From: Paenibacillus cymbidii
GTDB lineage: Bacteria > Bacillota > Bacilli > Paenibacillales > NBRC-103111
Direction of reading: 5' to 3'
Assembly: GCF_004764705.1 (NCBI RefSeq)
Contig: NZ_SHLX01000005.1
Span: 124,001-188,000 of the forward strand
DNA: 64,000 bases
Part shown: positions 27,277 through 36,449 of the stretch, in pieces
How positions within the stretch are numbered: position 1 is the stretch's first letter
Layout: each line of letters opens with the position of its first letter
Notes under the pieces: generated by a model
Told to the model about the DNA's origin: nothing
Database searches by the model: none
What the model saw: only the letters and a program-made list of their open reading frames with translations
Translations under genes and position numbers: made by a program

Positions 27277-29111
27277 GACGCTCCCTCCCGCTCGTTGCGA
27301 TTCGGATCGACGGGTAGCAGAAACGATACGATCGTCCCCGCCCCTTCCATGCTGTCGATGGCAAAGAAGCCTCTGCCTCCGTAAAGCAGCTCGATTCGTT
27401 GGCATACATTGGCCAGTCCGATGCCTGCCGCGCCTTGTTCATGGTATGATTTCCGCAGACCGGCATTGACCTTCTCCAACTGCTGCACGGACATCCCCGG
27501 CCCCTCGTCGGCAACGCTGCCGGCAATATATTCGCCGTCCAGCCGCAGCCGGATCCGAATATCGACCGTATGATCGTACGGCGATTCGCCATGCTTGATC
27601 GCATTTTCGACCAGCGGCTGGATCACGAAACAAGGAATCGTCGCTTCCAGCACCTCCGGCTCAATCTCCATGCTGACCTGCAGCCGTTCCCCGAATCGCA
27701 GCTGCTGGATCACGAGCAAATGCTCGATCAGCGTCACTTCCTGCCTGACGGAAACAAAATCCTGCTTATGCTGGGCATGGTAGCGGAGCAAATGTCCGAG
27801 CGAAACAAGGCCCATCTCGGTGCTTTCGTATTTGCCCGATTTCTGCGTCATGCGCACCATTTCGAGCGCGTTGTACATGAAGTGGGGGTTGATCTGGCTG
27901 CGCAAGCTTTGGATTTCCGCTTCCTGCCGGAGCAGCCGGTTGCGCAGCACCTCTTCGACGAGCGTGCGAATGCGTTCGGACATTTGCTTGAATGCCCGGG
28001 CGAGACGGCCGACCTCGTCGTAGCGGCCGGCATCGATCGTAATATGAAACTGGTTGCTTTCCAGATTCCGGGCCTGCACCGTAAGGCTGCGCAGGTTGCG
28101 GGTAATCCCGTACGAGATCAGGACGGACAACCACACCGTAAGCAGGATGCCGGCCACGACGGCCCAGCCGGTCACCTTCTGCACGTTGTGAATGCCTTGA
28201 TTCAAATTGCCGGACGGGATCATTGCGACAATTTTCCAGCCGGTCTTGAGTGAAGTATTGTAGCTGAACAAATAGCTCGTTTGCTCCAGCCTGACCGTAC
28301 GCGCCGCCGGTTCCTCCTTCGCGCCAGCATCGTCGCCGCCGATCGTCAGATGAAACAGCGCGTCCCACTCTTGTCCGATCTGCCCGGAATCGGGAGAGTA
28401 GACGATCCGACCGCGCTGGTCGAGGATGTACACCCGCGAATCCGCTCCAAAATCAAGCGGCGCCATCATCTCCTGCACCGGCCGCAGCGAACCGTTGACT
28501 TGCAGCATGCCGGCGACGCCACGCTCGTTCAGATTGCGGACCGGCTGCACGATCGAAATCGCATAACGGTTTCCTTTGGAGAACGCTCCCGAAACAATGC
28601 CGAGCACGGTGGGCGAATACTCCTTCTGCTCCGACTGCGTTGTCATGGCAAAACCCGGGTCAAACGATGTCTGAGTCTGCCACATGCCCCCCTCGAGCGC
28701 GCGTATGTACGACGCTCCGGACGGCAGATAAAACACGACGTCGAGCAAATCGCCGTCCGATTGCTTGATCACCGCGCGCAGAATGGCGTCCAGCCCGATC
28801 GTATCGGCCAAACTGCCGCTTGCCGCTCCGGGTTTGTCCAGCGCGAGCTTCATGAGCGCCGCATAGGAATCCGTCGCCAGTATCGACTGCGAATCGGAAA
28901 TGAGGCCCTCCACATAACGGTCCATCTGTCGGTTGACTTGCGTCAAAATTTGCGGAATATACTGCCGCACTTCACGCTCCGAAGCGGAGCGGAACGTCGT
29001 GAGCGCATAAATCGTCACCGATACGATAACAGCAATAAGCAGCGCCGAAAACAGAATCGACAGCTTCCATACCATCGGCCAGTTTCTGAACTGCCGAAAT
29101 CGGAATTTCAT
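27273..29111 (-). CDS. YesM-like sensor histidine kinase
   Basis: 612 residues from ATG 29111 with GGGGAG upstream. First membrane segment about 15-40, extracellular Cache-like sensor about 41-300, second membrane segment about 305-335, HAMP, then His_kinase domain with LRSQINPHFMYNALEM (phospho-acceptor His about 409) and HATPase motifs VENAIKHGESP and DEGPGMS. Class of sensors that detect extracellular sugars or sugar-loaded binding proteins. Its stop codon overlaps the TTG start of the regulator, so the two are co-translated. Confidence 0.93.
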   Translation of the reverse strand: MKFRFRQFRNWPMVWKLSILFSALLIAVIVSVTIYALTTFRSASEREVRQYIPQILTQVNRQMDRYVEGLISDSQSILATDSYAALMKLALDKPGAASGSLADTIGLDAILRAVIKQSDGDLLDVVFYLPSGASYIRALEGGMWQTQTSFDPGFAMTTQSEQKEYSPTVLGIVSGAFSKGNRYAISIVQPVRNLNERGVAGMLQVNGSLRPVQEMMAPLDFGADSRVYILDQRGRIVYSPDSGQIGQEWDALFHLTIGGDDAGAKEEPAARTVRLEQTSYLFSYNTSLKTGWKIVAMIPSGNLNQGIHNVQKVTGWAVVAGILLTVWLSVLISYGITRNLRSLTVQARNLESNQFHITIDAGRYDEVGRLARAFKQMSERIRTLVEEVLRNRLLRQEAEIQSLRSQINPHFMYNALEMVRMTQKSGKYESTEMGLVSLGHLLRYHAQHKQDFVSVRQEVTLIEHLLVIQQLRFGERLQVSMEIEPEVLEATIPCFVIQPLVENAIKHGESPYDHTVDIRIRLRLDGEYIAGSVADEGPGMSVQQLEKVNAGLRKSYHEQGAAGIGLANVCQRIELLYGGRGFFAIDSMEGAGTIVSFLLPVDPNRNEREGAS

Positions 29112-29229
29112 CACCCGTTCGCTCCCCTCCTCCCCACTATACACGATAACGGTGCCACTTTTTAGTAGGAGGATGAAGGAAGATCGGATCGACCCGCCGC
29201 CAACGAGCCGATCCGCCGGATGTCTGCAG

Positions 29230-30876
29230 CTACTTGGCGATTCCCATCGCTTTCAGTTGTTCGGATGCTTGCGTCAGCATCTTTTCCCCGCCTTTTTTCA
29301 ACCAGTCCGCTTTGAAGCTTGCATAGTCCGCTCCTTTATCAAGCACGTACTTGATTTCGAATTCGGCCTTCAGTTGATCGGTTGCGGTCTTCAGCGCGCT
29401 GTCGAACGTGACGAGGTCCTGGAAGTTGGGGTATGCGGGCGAGGCGGCCACGCCGTTGTCCAGCCCGATTCTTTTTTTCGTCGCGTCCGTCAGCGGGCCC
29501 GCGCCGTAAAACACTTTGTCTCCGACCGCAACCCAGGAACCCCAGTCGATCAACCCCGTATTTTTCGTACGCACCGTGTCCGGCACCGTATCGAAATAGG
29601 TCAAGCCGCCGCCCATGTCCACCAGCTTATTGCCGATTCCCGGCACGCCGACTCCCCAGCGCAAGGCAAAATACGCTTCATTCGGATACGTCACGTCATT
29701 GAGCAATTTCAGAATCCGCTGCAGTTTGACCGGATTTTTGGCCGCTTCTGCCGTGATGGCGTACATACCGCTCGACACGCTGCCCGGAGGACGAAGACCG
29801 CCGGCGCTTCCCGCCTTCGGCAGCGTCATCGGCAACCATTGTGTCGTCGGGTCTTTGCCCGAATTCGCGAATACGTCCGCTTCGCCATACAGATCCGCCG
29901 GCGGATACCAGGCAATGCCGTATTTGTCGCCGAACAGCTTCGCCTTCCGCTGCTCCCAGCCTTGCGTGTACCAGTCCGGATCGATCAGCTTCTCGCTGAC
30001 GATCGTCCGCAGCAGGTCCAGAAACTTCTGGTGATTGCCGTCCATGATCGTATTCGTCAGCTTGCCGCCGTCCATATAATAGCCTACCGAATCGCCGCCG
30101 GACGTCGCCGGGCCGGTCGGGCCGAACATCGCGGCCAGGAAGCTGATTTCGCCGACGCCTTTGCCCGCCCCCGCTGCGCTGATGCCCCATGTGTCGTCTT
30201 TCCCGTTTTTGTCCGGATCCTTGAAGGTGAACGCGCGCAGCACGTCAAGCAGCTCTTTCTCATTCGTCGGCTGCTTCATGCCCAGGCTGTCGAGCCAATC
30301 CTGGCGAATCATCATGCCCCAGTTATTCGTTCGCGGCGCCACCGGCAAACCGATCAGCTTGCCGCCCACCGTGCCGTACGGAATCGACAGGTCGTTGAAA
30401 TTGGCCTTGATGGAGGGCACCTTGTCCAGATAAGGCTTCAAGTCGTCGAGCAGCACGCCCTGGTTGTGCAGCTTGACGATTTTGTTCTTGTCCGAGGCGA
30501 AAATAATATCCGGCGGCTGATTCGAAGAAAACTGCACCAGCAGCTTGTTTTCCAAATCGTTGGCGTTGATGTTGTCAAACTGGATATCGACGTTGAATTT
30601 GTCGTTGAGGTATTTTTTGATCGGATCTTCCCCGTTGGCGGGATTGTTGATCCATCCGTTTACCATGATGTGCAGCTTGACTTTCTCCGCCATATTGTCC
30701 GCAGCAGGCTTCGGCGAAGACGAATTCGCCGACCCGGACGGAGCCGTGCTGGCGGCGGTGCCGGTGCTCGTGCTAGGCGAAGCGGCAGAATTGCCGTTAT
30801 TTTTGCTTGTACATCCGGCCAAGAGCGAACCAACGAGCAACAGCGCCAAAGACAACGTCCCTACCGATTTTTTCAT
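29230..30876 (-). CDS. Extracellular solute-binding lipoprotein of operon B (LplA-like)
   Basis: 548 residues. Lipoprotein signal LLLVGSLLAGC with Cys22, followed by a Ser/Thr/Ala-rich linker to about residue 60. The mature part has the large-binding-protein pattern (IIFASDKNKIVKLHNQGVLL, GLPVAPRTNNWGMMIRQDWLD). It works with the permeases encoded just upstream at 30914-32739 and is a plausible ligand-presenting partner for the YesM-like kinase encoded 118 bases downstream. RBS GGGAGG at 30876. Confidence 0.92.
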   Translation of the reverse strand: MKKSVGTLSLALLLVGSLLAGCTSKNNGNSAASPSTSTGTAASTAPSGSANSSSPKPAADNMAEKVKLHIMVNGWINNPANGEDPIKKYLNDKFNVDIQFDNINANDLENKLLVQFSSNQPPDIIFASDKNKIVKLHNQGVLLDDLKPYLDKVPSIKANFNDLSIPYGTVGGKLIGLPVAPRTNNWGMMIRQDWLDSLGMKQPTNEKELLDVLRAFTFKDPDKNGKDDTWGISAAGAGKGVGEISFLAAMFGPTGPATSGGDSVGYYMDGGKLTNTIMDGNHQKFLDLLRTIVSEKLIDPDWYTQGWEQRKAKLFGDKYGIAWYPPADLYGEADVFANSGKDPTTQWLPMTLPKAGSAGGLRPPGSVSSGMYAITAEAAKNPVKLQRILKLLNDVTYPNEAYFALRWGVGVPGIGNKLVDMGGGLTYFDTVPDTVRTKNTGLIDWGSWVAVGDKVFYGAGPLTDATKKRIGLDNGVAASPAYPNFQDLVTFDSALKTATDQLKAEFEIKYVLDKGADYASFKADWLKKGGEKMLTQASEQLKAMGIAK

Positions 30877-30913
30877 CCAAGATAACCCTCCCGGAAATAG
30901 TGGTTGGCTTCCT

Positions 30914-31777
30914 CTATCCTTTGACAGCCCCCATATACACGCCTTTGGTAAAATATTTTTGCAGAAACGGATATACGCACAAAATAGGTACGGTGCCGAA
31001 CACGACGACCGCCATTTTCAGCGATTCGACCGATACGCGGTTGGAGGCATCCAGCACGTTGATCGGGTTGAAATAGCGGCCCAGCTCCGGATTGACCAGC
31101 AAATTGCGGATCAGCAGCTGGATCGGATACAGCGATTTATCGTTCACATAAATGAGCGCGTCGAACCAGGCATTCCAATGGGCAACGGCAATGAAAAGGC
31201 CGATCGCGGCCATGGCCGGGGCGCTCATCGGCACCATGACGCTCATCATCAGCCTGCCCTCCCCGGCACCGTCCACAATGGCGGCTTCCTCCAGTTCCTT
31301 GGGCATGCTCTCGAAAAACTGCTTCAATACTAGCACGCTCCAGCTGTCGATTGCCATCGGCACGATGAGCGACCAGAAGCTGTCCAGCAAGTGCAGCTCC
31401 TTCATAACGACATACGTGGGCACGAGCCCGCTGGGAAACAAAATCGTGAGCAAGATGCAAAAAATGAGTCCTTTGCGCCCCGGAAGATGATGCCGCGACG
31501 CGATGTAGGCTGTAATCGTCGTCAGCGACAGCGTTACGATCGTACCGACGACCGTACGTTCGATGCTGATCTTCAGGGCGTTCACGAACGTGCTTCCGGC
31601 AAACAGACGCTCATAGGCAAGCAGTGTCGGATGAGACGGCCACAGCACCAGACCGCCCTTGTCGATCCATTCCTGCTCGTTCACCAGCGAGGTTGCGACA
31701 ATATATACCAGCGGATAGAGCGATACGAAGGAAACAAGCAGCACGGTTGCGAGCGCTACCATCTGGTATTTTACCAT
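30914..31777 (-). CDS. Carbohydrate ABC transporter permease of operon B (LplC-like)
   Basis: 287 residues with six expected membrane segments, ATPase-contact loop EEAAIVDGAGEGRLMMSVMVP and the typical end KYFTKGVYMGAVKG. The start overlaps the previous gene by 7 bases, so the two permeases are translated together. RBS CAGGAG. Confidence 0.92.
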   Translation of the reverse strand: MVKYQMVALATVLLVSFVSLYPLVYIVATSLVNEQEWIDKGGLVLWPSHPTLLAYERLFAGSTFVNALKISIERTVVGTIVTLSLTTITAYIASRHHLPGRKGLIFCILLTILFPSGLVPTYVVMKELHLLDSFWSLIVPMAIDSWSVLVLKQFFESMPKELEEAAIVDGAGEGRLMMSVMVPMSAPAMAAIGLFIAVAHWNAWFDALIYVNDKSLYPIQLLIRNLLVNPELGRYFNPINVLDASNRVSVESLKMAVVVFGTVPILCVYPFLQKYFTKGVYMGAVKG

Positions 31778-32739
31778 ATTCCCACTCCTGCCAGTTTTTT
31801 CGACAGCTTATTGACGCCCAGCACGAGGGCCAGTCCGAACAACGATTGAAACAGCTGGGCGGCCGAAGCGACACCGTACTGCATTTGGCCGAGCCCTTCC
31901 CGGTATACCCACGTATCGATAATGTCTCCGACGCCGTAGGTGGCCGGATTGTAGAACAACAGCACTTGCTCGCCCCCGGCATACAGGATGTTGCCGAGCG
32001 AAAGTGTAAGCAGGAAAATCATCAGCGGCTTCAAATTCGGCAGCGTCACGTGCCATATTCTGCGCCACGGACCGGCGCCGTCGATCGTTGCCGCCTCGAA
32101 CAAGGACGGGTTGATCGCGCTTAGGCCGGCCAGGTAAATGATCGTTCCCCACCCCAGCTCCTTCCAGACCGCAGACCCGATCAGCAGCGGCTTGAACCAG
32201 CCCGGCGACAGGAGGAAATTAACCGTCGTTCCTCCAAGCCGTTCGATCATCTGATTCACGATGCCGAGATTGGAGAACAAGGCGAATACAATGCCGTAAA
32301 CGATCACCATTGAAAAAAAGTGCGGGATGTACACGATCGTCTGGCTGATTCTGCGAAGCTTGGCGGAATACAGGTCGTACAAAAAAATGGCCAAAACGAG
32401 CGGCGGCAAAAAGCCGATTCCGATGCGCAGCATACTGATGACAATCGTATTCTGCAGCGCGTTGTGAAAGTCGGACATGGCAAAAATGTGCGTAAAATGC
32501 GCCAAACCGACCCACGGGCTGTGCCAGATGCCGTCCGCAAGCCGATAATTCTTGAACGACAGAACGGCTTGCACGATCATGGGATACAACTTCAGAACCG
32601 AATAATAGGCCAACACCGGAAGCGCAAGCAAGTAGAGAACCCAATACTGTTTGAGACGCAGCGCTTTGATTGCCTTTCTCCCCTCCCCGTCTATTGCCGG
32701 ATTTCCGCATCGAACCGCATTCGAACGGTTGCGCCGCAA
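31771..32739 (-). CDS. Carbohydrate ABC transporter permease of operon B (LplB-like); start uncertain
   Basis: 322 residues as drawn from TTG 32739. Membrane permease with YVLYLLALPVLAYYSVLKLYPM-like first segment (WVLYLLALPVLAYYS) and ATPase loop FEAATIDGAGPWRRIWHVTLP. The start is a problem: the best RBS plus start in the area (GGGGAGGG before ATG 32758) is in a different frame. Either a weak TTG is used, or a one-base change has moved the original start out of frame. No separate promoter was identified with confidence. Confidence 0.85.
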   Translation of the reverse strand: MRRNRSNAVRCGNPAIDGEGRKAIKALRLKQYWVLYLLALPVLAYYSVLKLYPMIVQAVLSFKNYRLADGIWHSPWVGLAHFTHIFAMSDFHNALQNTIVISMLRIGIGFLPPLVLAIFLYDLYSAKLRRISQTIVYIPHFFSMVIVYGIVFALFSNLGIVNQMIERLGGTTVNFLLSPGWFKPLLIGSAVWKELGWGTIIYLAGLSAINPSLFEAATIDGAGPWRRIWHVTLPNLKPLMIFLLTLSLGNILYAGGEQVLLFYNPATYGVGDIIDTWVYREGLGQMQYGVASAAQLFQSLFGLALVLGVNKLSKKLAGVGIW

Positions 32740-32803
32740 CGGGCTCCGGTACTTTCATTTTAACGGCCCTCCCCGCGCAAAAATATGCCGCAAAACATCC
32801 AAA

Positions 32804-32852
32804 AAGGAATGGATCGCGCACAGTTTGCAGCGCATCGCGATCCCCGTTCCTT
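32804..32852 (-). terminator. Terminator at the end of operon C
   Basis: Strong stem pairing AAGGAATGGATCGCG (32804-32818) with CGCGATCCCCGTTCCTT (32836-32852), followed on the minus strand by TTTTTGG. It touches the stop codon of the SDR gene and separates operon C from operon B. Confidence 0.75.
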
Positions 32853-33634
32853 CATGATGTATACGCGTCCGTCAAAGAAAGTCCGCCATCGACGACAACG
32901 ACGCTTCCGGTCATATTGCGGTTTCTCGGGTGACAGAGATGCGCGACCTGCCAGGCGACTTCTTCGGCTTGAATGAAGGAGCCGACGGGAATGTTTTTTA
33001 CGGCTTCCTCGCGCATGCCCGGATTGCGGGTGAATATTTTTTTCACCAGCCCGGCGTCTACCGCCCCGGGCGCAACTTCGTTAACCAGAATGCCGTCGGG
33101 AGCAAGTTCTCTGGCCAGGCACCGGCAAAGCGAGCGAACAGCGGCTTTGGACGCGCAATATGCCGGAGACTGGATATGCGCGCTATGCCCCGCCCAGCTC
33201 CCGATAAAGACGATTTTCCCGGCCCGCCGTTCTCGCTTGAGCTGCCTGGCGCCCAGCTGCGCCAAACAAAACGCTCCTTTGACGTTGACGTCAAGCTCGT
33301 GCTGCAGCTGCTCCATGCCGATTTCCAATCCGAGGCGGACGGTGACAATCCCGGCGTTCGGAATAATCAGCGTCGGCGTGCCGAGCTGCTCCGTCGTCCG
33401 TTCCAGCCACCGCGCTACCTCGTCTTCTCTGCTTACATCGACCTTGGAGTACCGCACCTCGATCTGCTTGCTCCGCAGTTCGGCCAGACGTTCGCCAACG
33501 TCGCAATGATCCTCTTCTAGCAAGTCGCCGATCGCAATGCGCGCCCCTAGGCCGCCCAGCTCTTGCCCAATCGCATACCCGATATCCCCCAGCCCGCCGC
33601 TGATGATCGCCACCTGAGTATGAAACGGTCCCAT
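32852..33634 (-). CDS. Short-chain dehydrogenase/reductase (SDR)
   Basis: 260 residues from ATG 33634 (AGGAG eight bases upstream); the frame is open further 5' but has no RBS there. Cofactor loop AIISGGLGDIGYAIG, strand NAGIV, catalytic Ser in FIGSWAG and YxxxK in PAYCASKAA (about residue 155) are intact. Classical SDR oxidising or reducing an alcohol with NAD(P). Last gene of operon C after the enolase-superfamily enzyme and an M81 protein; it likely oxidises or reduces an intermediate of that route. Confidence 0.9.
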   Translation of the reverse strand: MGPFHTQVAIISGGLGDIGYAIGQELGGLGARIAIGDLLEEDHCDVGERLAELRSKQIEVRYSKVDVSREDEVARWLERTTEQLGTPTLIIPNAGIVTVRLGLEIGMEQLQHELDVNVKGAFCLAQLGARQLKRERRAGKIVFIGSWAGHSAHIQSPAYCASKAAVRSLCRCLARELAPDGILVNEVAPGAVDAGLVKKIFTRNPGMREEAVKNIPVGSFIQAEEVAWQVAHLCHPRNRNMTGSVVVVDGGLSLTDAYTS

Positions 33635-33680
33635 GTCCGCCGCTCCTCTCCCCATTCGCCAATTTCGATTTTCGCCTCTC

Positions 33681-35138
33681 TTAAACAGCATCCAGCGGAT
33701 AAATCGGACGTTGCAGGTGCTCGTATTGAAAATAAGCCAGATTGGAGGCGCAGCAGCCCGGGGTATCCACAGGAATGACCTTGCGGCAGACGGACCCGAA
33801 CGCCGTTTTCCAGGCAATCGCCGATTTGACGACAATCACGTGGAACGACTCCGCTTGCAGGCCAACGCACCGAATCAGATTGATATCGAAGGGGGCGACG
33901 CGTTTGCCGGTAAGAACGATCGTCAGTTGCCCGCATTCGATCACGGCGGATTTCCCCATATTCGAGCGATAGCCGGCCATATAAGGGCCGTTATGCACGA
34001 ACTTCCCGTCAAACAGCAGGCGAATGACGCCCGTGATGCGGACAGGCTCGCCGTGCATATGATCGCTTTTGCCGCCGATTGGCGCCTCGAATGTGCCGCC
34101 CACGCCAAGCCGGTGGGCAAGCGCCGCCCCTTCTTCGTCATACAGGACGATGAGCGATTTTTTCGGCGCATGCAGCAGTTGGGCCAGTATATGAGTAGCG
34201 TCGGCCGGTGCGCCCCCGCCCACATTATCGGAGCCTTCCACCAGGATGACCGGCCCTTCCTCCTCTTGGAACGCCTCGGCAACCGCATCCGCGGCGGATC
34301 GGGCCGCATAAGCGAACCTTTCCCGGCGCGCCCGGGCCATCCGGCTCAATTCTTCGGCATATCGCTCCGCAGCAGGCTTGTCGCCGTCGGTCGTTACGAC
34401 AAATGCCATTCCGGCATCGGCGATATCGCTGTAGGGAAAACCGCCGGCTACCGTTACATTCAGCACGGCCGGATCGCGTTCGATGGCGAAGGCCCGTTCC
34501 ATCAGTTCTTTCATCGGCCCTTCTTCGTCCGTGACCATCACTTGGGGAACCACCAGCATGCCGGGCTTGACAAGCGCGCTTGTCGGCCGGATTTCCCTAC
34601 GAATGAGACGCGCAAGCAGCTGAACGCCTTCAAACACCCGCTCATAAATATCAATATGCGGATACGTATCGAAGCCCACCACCATATCGGTTTGTTCCAC
34701 CATCTGCGCGCTTATGTTGGCGTGCAAATCCAGCGTCGCGACAAGCGGGACCCGCTCCCCCGCCGCTGCGCGCAACCTGCGGACGATTTCCCCCTCCATA
34801 TCGGGATATCCTTCCGCTACCATCGCCCCGTGCAGCACGGCAATAATCCCGTCGGCCGCCTGCTCGAGCGATTCGAGCATCAACGCGATCAATTCGTCCG
34901 CAACCGTTCGCGGCACGACCCCGCCGGGGGGAGCCATCGTGTACAGCCCGCAGGCAAGCGCGGCCCCTTCCGCCTTGGCTCCGTCGATCGCGCCGCCGAT
35001 CAAGGTGCGTGTATTTTCGTATTCCTTATAGAACGCGTCGTTGCCAACTACCCATTCCGAATGAAAATGTTCCATGACGGTTGGCCTAGGTGCGAAGGTG
35101 TTCGTTTCGTGCATGATGCCGACAACGGCAATTTTCAT
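33681..35138 (-). CDS. M81-family (MlrC-like) metallopeptidase/hydrolase, copy 2
   Basis: 485 residues. Motifs: GIMHETNTFAPRP, IIAVLHGAMVAEG, LVATLDLHANIS with candidate metal ligands Asp and His, and VEGSDNVGGGAPADAT. The last motif is closer to the family norm than in copy 1 at 22451. The start overlaps the dehydratase gene by 4 bases (ATGA), so it is translationally coupled. Presumably a cytoplasmic metal-dependent hydrolase of a peptide- or amide-like bond in the operon C pathway; the real substrate is unknown. Confidence 0.9.
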   Translation of the reverse strand: MKIAVVGIMHETNTFAPRPTVMEHFHSEWVVGNDAFYKEYENTRTLIGGAIDGAKAEGAALACGLYTMAPPGGVVPRTVADELIALMLESLEQAADGIIAVLHGAMVAEGYPDMEGEIVRRLRAAAGERVPLVATLDLHANISAQMVEQTDMVVGFDTYPHIDIYERVFEGVQLLARLIRREIRPTSALVKPGMLVVPQVMVTDEEGPMKELMERAFAIERDPAVLNVTVAGGFPYSDIADAGMAFVVTTDGDKPAAERYAEELSRMARARRERFAYAARSAADAVAEAFQEEEGPVILVEGSDNVGGGAPADATHILAQLLHAPKKSLIVLYDEEGAALAHRLGVGGTFEAPIGGKSDHMHGEPVRITGVIRLLFDGKFVHNGPYMAGYRSNMGKSAVIECGQLTIVLTGKRVAPFDINLIRCVGLQAESFHVIVVKSAIAWKTAFGSVCRKVIPVDTPGCCASNLAYFQYEHLQRPIYPLDAV

Positions 35139-36334
35139 TCTTTTGTCACCCGCTTCACCATTTGCTTCGATGCTTTAAAATCCGGCCGCAGCGCCGTTCC
35201 CAGACCGGGAGTGGAAGGAAACGCAATTCTTCCGTCCTTTACCGTAATGTTCTGTGTGACCGCATCCTCGTAATAGCCGCCATCGTAAAAGCCGCGCACG
35301 GTTTCCATGACAGCGGTATTCGTACAGCTTGCGCACAGATGCAAACTGGCAAATACGGCTACCGGTCCCGTACAATCGTGCGGCGCGATCGGCAGATGAT
35401 ACGCGTCCGCCATGGCGGCAATCTTCTTGCTTTCGGTAATGCCGCCCGTCCACACCACATCGACCATGAGCACGTGAGCAGCCTTTTTCTCAAGCACTTG
35501 GCGATAGTGATATTTGGTAAACAACCGTTCGCTGACCGCCTGGGGAATGCGGCATTCGGCCGCCAGCCGGGCCAGATCGTCCGCACTGTCCGGCATCATC
35601 ATGTCCTCCATCCAGAACGGCTGATAAGGCTCGAGCGTACGTCCGATCTTGATGGCCGCATTCAAGTCCCAGCGCGAATGGCCTTCGATCATAATTTCCA
35701 TCTTGTCGCCCACCGCTCGGCGAATTTCTTCCACCGGACGTAGTCCTTCCTTCAACTGCTCGAGCGACAGAAAATGACCGACGGGTCCCATCGTATGTCC
35801 CGGCGCAATAGCCGGCAGCAGGTGGTCGAACGGAAAAATCTTCATCGCCCGGATGCCGCTTTCGAGCAGATCCGCGGCCAACTCCCCGGCGCTGTGCAGC
35901 ATGCGGCTATGATCCTGAAACCGGGCTCTGTCCACGCATGTATTGTAAATCATGATATCGTCTCTTACCTTGCCGCCCAGCAGGCTGTAAATCGGTTTCC
36001 CCGCCGACTGGCCAACAATATCCCACAGCGCAATATCAATCGCCGAAAATGCCCTCATCTCCGCTCCGGCATATCCGTAAAAGTTGGCGCAGCCGAACAA
36101 GGTCGCCCAATGCCGTTCGATCTCGAACGGGCTTTGGCCGAGCAGTAACGGCGCCGCCATCTCGTGAATCACGGCTTCTACGGCGCCCGGAATATAATAC
36201 GTTTCTCCCAGTCCGACCAAACCGTGCGCCGTCGTAATTTCCACCCACAGAATTCGCGGATCAAGCTCCCAGCGGAACGTTTCGATCTTTACGATCCGAT
36301 CGTATCCGCTATTTTCATTCGTCATAACGGCCAC
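35135..36334 (-). CDS. Mandelate racemase/muconate lactonizing (enolase superfamily) enzyme, sugar-acid dehydratase-like
   Basis: About 399 residues. Capping domain in the N-terminal third (ILWVEITTAHGLVGLGETYY), then the barrel. Likely metal ligands lie in EIMIEGHSRWD, FWMEDMM and SERLFTK; the His of the His-Asp dyad is probably in APHDCTGPVA. This set fits the galactonate/mannonate-dehydratase-like part of the superfamily, which abstracts a proton alpha to a carboxylate and removes water from sugar acids. First gene of operon C, behind a LacI-type operator. GTG 36334 (GGAGG four bases upstream) and ATG 36325 are both possible starts. Confidence 0.88.
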   Translation of the reverse strand: MAVMTNENSGYDRIVKIETFRWELDPRILWVEITTAHGLVGLGETYYIPGAVEAVIHEMAAPLLLGQSPFEIERHWATLFGCANFYGYAGAEMRAFSAIDIALWDIVGQSAGKPIYSLLGGKVRDDIMIYNTCVDRARFQDHSRMLHSAGELAADLLESGIRAMKIFPFDHLLPAIAPGHTMGPVGHFLSLEQLKEGLRPVEEIRRAVGDKMEIMIEGHSRWDLNAAIKIGRTLEPYQPFWMEDMMMPDSADDLARLAAECRIPQAVSERLFTKYHYRQVLEKKAAHVLMVDVVWTGGITESKKIAAMADAYHLPIAPHDCTGPVAVFASLHLCASCTNTAVMETVRGFYDGGYYEDAVTQNITVKDGRIAFPSTPGLGTALRPDFKASKQMVKRVTKE

Positions 36335-36348
36335 CCATCCTCCCTTTT

Positions 36349-36366
36349 CGTGGTATCGATACCACG
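36349..36366. promoter_or_regulatory. LacI-type operator of operon C
   Basis: Perfect 18-bp palindrome CGTGGTATCGATACCACG, 12 bases downstream of the -10 box. Its sequence is contained in the operator of operon A at 22261-22282. The adjacent divergent gene (36638) encodes a LacI-family protein. Confidence 0.88.
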
Positions 36367-36378
36367 GATTTCATTGCC

Positions 36379-36408
36379 ATCTTACACCAGCGCTTGAACG
36401 GCTGTCAA
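36379..36408 (-). promoter_or_regulatory. SigA-type promoter of operon C
   Basis: TTGACA (36403-36408), 18-base spacer, TAAGAT (36379-36384), the same spacing as the operon A promoter. Confidence 0.8.
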
Positions 36409-36449
36409 TTCCTTTTGCGCGCCAGGCCGGCGAGGGGATATCCTATTGT

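Noticed and set aside
32219-32821. 200-residue minus-strand frame overlapping the permease
   Set aside because: It has a good start signal but its text is the wrong frame of a clear membrane permease; noted instead as a start problem.
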